From positions 1-8,455 of the forward strand of contig JAKSUP010000041.1 in assembly GCA_024408905.1 (NCBI GenBank): 8,455 nt of DNA, in the 5' to 3' direction. The notes beneath the pieces are model-generated. The model searched no databases and was not told the origin of the DNA. It worked only from the letters and a program-made list of their open reading frames with translations. Positions 6,351 through 8,455 of the stretch are shown here, one piece after another. The stretch is from a bacterium. Lineage in GTDB: Bacteria > Cyanobacteriota > Vampirovibrionia > Gastranaerophilales > Gastranaerophilaceae. The position numbers and the translations under genes were made by a program. Each line of letters opens with the position of its first letter. Position 1 is the stretch's first letter.

Positions 6351-6846
6351 TGTTTTTACGCAAAATGAATTTTCTGATTGGAAGTTGGATGAAAAAGATG
6401 TTATAGATAAAACACAAAGGCTTTTGCGTCATTATTTGAAGTGCTTAGAGGACAAGAGCTGTCTTTGTGGCTATAATTATAATTCGATAACTCTTGATAT
6501 TGTGTTTTGTGATTCTGTGAAAACACACGAGCTAAATAGAGATTACAGAGATAAAGATAAACCTGCTGATATTATTACTTTTGCAATTTTTGCAGATGAT
6601 GAAACAAGGTTTGTTTTTGACGGTGATATAAATTTAGGTGAAATCGTTATTGCCCTTGATAAAGTTATTGAGGGGGTAAATAGAGATGTAAGTTTATCTA
6701 AAAATAAGGAACAAGAATTATTTTTCTTGATAAGCCACGGTTTGATGCATCTTTTAGGATTTGACCATCAGTCAGAAGACGAGTATAATTTTGTTATTGG
6801 GGAACAAAGAAAAGCTTTGGAAAGTATAGGATATGACAAAATATAA
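6337..6846 (+). CDS. ybeY: Endoribonuclease YbeY, 16S rRNA maturation factor
   Basis: YbeY is a zinc-dependent single-strand endoribonuclease needed for 16S rRNA 3'-end processing and ribosome quality control. The signature H3xH5xH is intact: H134-GLM-H138-LLGFD-H144. The upstream core is typical too: LNRDYRDKDKPADIITFAI, then GDINLGEIVI. At 169 residues it is normal to slightly long, with an N-terminal part (about 1-45) that is variable in the family. The ATG at 6337 lies inside the end of pgpH (14-nt overlap), with a weak purine-rich AGAAG at 6323-6327, so translation is probably coupled. The ybeY-dgkA pair directly behind a PgpH gene is a widely conserved order. Confidence 0.94.
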   Translation: MKTLNVFTQNEFSDWKLDEKDVIDKTQRLLRHYLKCLEDKSCLCGYNYNSITLDIVFCDSVKTHELNRDYRDKDKPADIITFAIFADDETRFVFDGDINLGEIVIALDKVIEGVNRDVSLSKNKEQELFFLISHGLMHLLGFDHQSEDEYNFVIGEQRKALESIGYDKI

Positions 6847-7213
6847 GTCACAAGGATTTAATAGCACATTCAAAAATGCAAGAAAGGGCTTTCGTCTTGT
6901 TTTAAAGAGCGAAAGGAACGTAAGAGTTCACTGTGTAGTTGCGATACTGGTTCTTATAGCTGCTTATGTGTTAGATTTTTCTGTGATTGAATATTGTTTA
7001 TTATTATTTGCAATTGCCATAGTTATAGTTTCAGAAATGCTGAATTCTGCAATAGAATTTACCCTTGATTCAATTTATCATAATCGTTATTCTAAGATGG
7101 TTGGTATGGCCAAAGATATTTCTGCAGGTGCCGTAATGTTTGCGTCCGTAATTAGTGTTTTTGTAGGTTTGCTTTTATTTGGCAAGCATTTGCTAACTCT
7201 ATTTTGCTGCTAA
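6833..7213 (+). CDS. dgkA: DgkA-type diacylglycerol/undecaprenol kinase
   Basis: This small integral membrane kinase phosphorylates a lipid alcohol. In most Gram-positive and related lineages the substrate is undecaprenol, feeding the lipid carrier of cell-wall synthesis; in enterobacteria it is diacylglycerol. The 126-residue product has the family layout: an N-terminal amphipathic helix with GF..VLKSERNVRVH (E27, R28, N29, H33), three membrane helices, the catalytic signature E68-MLNSAIE75 and the A93-KDISAGAV segment. Substrate cannot be assigned from sequence, but the ybeY/cdd/pgpH neighbourhood matches that of undecaprenol kinases. The ATG overlaps the end of ybeY by 14 nt, with GGAAAG at 6819-6824 as ribosome-binding site. 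It is the last gene of the operon, and its stop is 1 nt from the stop of the convergent manC. Confidence 0.92.
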   Translation: MTKYKSQGFNSTFKNARKGFRLVLKSERNVRVHCVVAILVLIAAYVLDFSVIEYCLLLFAIAIVIVSEMLNSAIEFTLDSIYHNRYSKMVGMAKDISAGAVMFASVISVFVGLLLFGKHLLTLFCC

Positions 7214-7214
7214 A

Positions 7215-8249
7215 TTAAACCCTGCCATACATATCTTCATAACGAATAATATCTTCTTCAATTAATAAATCGCCTTTTTGAACTTCTATGATTTTTAAAT
7301 CGTTTTCGTATGGATTTTGGAGTGAATGAATAGCTTTAACAGCGATATCAACGCTGTGTCCCGGACTCAAAATATGTTCTTTGCCTTCAAGTACAACTTT
7401 TGCCATACCTTCTAAGACAACCCAATGTTCGCTTCTATGTTCATGTGATTGAACAGAAAGTTTTTGTCCAGGATTAACGTGTATCATTTTTGTTAAAAAC
7501 CCTTTTCCTTGGGCAAGTACTGTGTAATATCCCCAAGGTCTGTATACGGTTTTGTGAACAAGGTGGGTATTATCGTTTTGTTTTTTTAGGGTATCAAAGA
7601 TTTTTTTAACGTCTTGTGTCTTGTCAGCTTTGCAAGCAAGAATTGCATCTTCTGTTTCAACTAGCACAACGTCTTCCAAGCCGACTGTTGCAACAAGTTT
7701 TGATGATGAATAAACGAAAGAATTTTTAGAGCCTTCATCAAGTACATGTCCGATTTTTACATTTCCGTTTTCATCTTTTTTGCTAACGTCATATATAGAT
7801 TTCCAACTGCCTAAATCGTTCCAATCACTTTTTAATTGAACAAGAGCAATTTTGTCTGATTTTTCCATAATTGCGTAGTCGATTGAAATCGCCGGCATTT
7901 TGTCAAATTCTGTAAATGGAATTTCTGATGATTTTGTAAAATCAAAGTTTGAAAGTTTTGAATATATTTCAGGTGCGCATTTTTCGGCTTCTTTAAGCAG
8001 TACAGAAGCTTTGAACATAAATATACCACTATTCCAGAAATAGTCACCTGATTCCATATACATTTGAGCGTGTTCTTTATCAGGCTTTTCAACAAATCGG
8101 TTTACTTTGTAACCTGCACCGATTTCTGCATTTGAAACATTTATATAGCCATAACCTATTTCAGGATAGTTAGGCTTTATGCCGAAAGTTACTATATAGC
8201 CGTCATTGGCGATTTTTTCGCCAATTTTAACTGTTTCAATAAATTGAAA
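7215..8249 (-). CDS. manC: Mannose-1-phosphate guanylyltransferase/mannose-6-phosphate isomerase, 5'-truncated
   Basis: ManC-type enzymes make GDP-mannose from mannose-1-phosphate and GTP; the bifunctional form also interconverts fructose-6-P and mannose-6-P. Read from 8249 the frame gives 344 residues. First comes the later part of the nucleotidyltransferase domain: GYIVTFGIKP, GYGYI, NRFVEKPD (about 8079-8102) and FWNSGIFMFK. Then follows a complete type II isomerase cupin: RPWGYY, the metal-site H-E-H-R-S-E-H-W (7422-7445), PGHSVDI, IIEVQKGDLL and EEDIIRYEDMYGR at the C-terminus. The first 100 or so residues, which should contain the GTP-binding GxGxRLWPxSR loop, are absent. Homology runs to about 8241 and an in-frame stop (TAA on the minus strand, 8252-8250) precedes it. 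The ATG at 8063 would start in the middle of the domain and is not a true start. It is either a decapitated gene or a gene cut by a false join. Confidence 0.85.
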   Translation of the reverse strand, partial: FQFIETVKIGEKIANDGYIVTFGIKPNYPEIGYGYINVSNAEIGAGYKVNRFVEKPDKEHAQMYMESGDYFWNSGIFMFKASVLLKEAEKCAPEIYSKLSNFDFTKSSEIPFTEFDKMPAISIDYAIMEKSDKIALVQLKSDWNDLGSWKSIYDVSKKDENGNVKIGHVLDEGSKNSFVYSSSKLVATVGLEDVVLVETEDAILACKADKTQDVKKIFDTLKKQNDNTHLVHKTVYRPWGYYTVLAQGKGFLTKMIHVNPGQKLSVQSHEHRSEHWVVLEGMAKVVLEGKEHILSPGHSVDIAVKAIHSLQNPYENDLKIIEVQKGDLLIEEDIIRYEDMYGRV

Positions 8250-8372
8250 TTAGATGAAAATTCGAACGTTTTGTGTTTTTCTACAGAAGGTGATACAAGT
8301 CCAGAAAATTATTTAAGTATAGTTTGGGATGGCAACTATTATTCCCGAAAAGTATGCAGAAAATTATCTTAG
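8241..8372 (+). pseudogene. C-terminal fragment resembling diaminopropionate ammonia-lyase
   Basis: The frame starting about 8241 reads KLKLDENSNVLCFSTEG, then DTSPENYLSIVWDG, and stops at 8370-8372 after an atypical tail (SRKVCRKLS). The STEGDT...Y...VWDG pattern (8280-8333) matches the C-terminal end of PLP-dependent diaminopropionate ammonia-lyases (DpaL/YgeX) as I remember them. These enzymes cleave 2,3-diaminopropionate to pyruvate and ammonia. Only some 40 of about 400 residues are here; the PLP-binding lysine and everything else are missing. Upstream of about 8241 the same frame is merely the antisense of manC. The atypical tail after VWDG suggests a small frameshift or normal end variation. 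It cannot be functional as it stands. Identification rests on one short segment. Confidence 0.5.
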
Positions 8373-8455
8373 TTTTTTGGGGATGATAAGAGCTATTCGG
8401 TCTCTTTTAAATGCAAATTATAAGTCAATTATGTATAACTCTTAAATCTAATTTG

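Noticed and set aside
8061..8063. ATG at 8063 as the start of manC
   Set aside because: Clear ManC homology continues upstream in frame to about 8241 (including FVEKPD and GYGYI), so this Met is internal.
7832..8095. 87-residue minus-strand frame inside manC
   Set aside because: It is an out-of-frame shadow of the ManC coding frame, which shows clear family motifs through the same bases.
8329..8445. 38-codon ATG frame (MATIIPEKYAEN...)
   Set aside because: It is short, lacks a ribosome-binding site and overlaps the DpaL-like frame. It probably arises by chance or from the local direct repeat.

Overview
The window is visibly AT-rich bacterial DNA with short intergenic gaps and compact operons. 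The best guess for its source is a non-photosynthetic relative of Cyanobacteria (Gastranaerophilales/Melainabacteria type) or another AT-rich gut bacterium. The main pointer is the first gene, whose C-terminal half (TGDLGW, GRLKETIVLSSGENVEP, PYIDQIVLVGQDQ) reads like the cyanobacterial acyl-ACP synthetase Aas as I remember it. This placement is inference from memory, not a computed phylogeny.

Layout. At 160-2067 (+) lies a complete AMP-forming long-chain acyl-CoA/acyl-ACP ligase carrying an uninterrupted A15 tract. Then comes about 500 bp without a credible gene (2068-2566), made of a long inverted repeat and several small hairpins that look like a dispersed repeat element. At 2567-3214 (-) is an exported protein of unknown function. 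Its promoter abuts a striking G-run/TAAAT iterated tract (3251-3331), followed by an 8-bp tandem repeat (3333-3368) with a second small block at 3420-3439. From 3547 to 7213 (+) runs one tight operon: cytidine deaminase (cdd), a 66-residue protein with Zn-ribbon-like cysteines, the membrane HD-domain c-di-AMP phosphodiesterase PgpH, the rRNA-processing endonuclease YbeY, and a DgkA-type lipid kinase. The genes are separated by 11 and 3 nt, or overlap by 14 nt twice. At 7215-8249 (-), ending 1 nt from dgkA, is a mannose-1-phosphate guanylyltransferase/mannose-6-phosphate isomerase (ManC type) that lacks its N-terminal 100 or so residues. Immediately beyond the break, on the other strand, is what looks like the C-terminal end of a diaminopropionate ammonia-lyase (8241-8372).

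How the genes relate. The pgpH-ybeY-dgkA-cdd group is a conserved housekeeping neighbourhood, well known from Firmicutes next to phoH and era. It joins second-messenger turnover, ribosome maturation, lipid-carrier phosphorylation and pyrimidine salvage. Here cdd is first instead of last, and a small metal-binding candidate sits between cdd and pgpH. The ligase handles fatty-acid activation, and ManC would supply GDP-mannose for surface glycans.

The two most notable things are the reciprocal loss of both 5' gene ends at about 8241-8250 (deletion, rearrangement or assembly chimera) and the repeat tracts around the exported-protein gene. I found no RNA gene, CRISPR array, insertion sequence or clear defence or mobile system.
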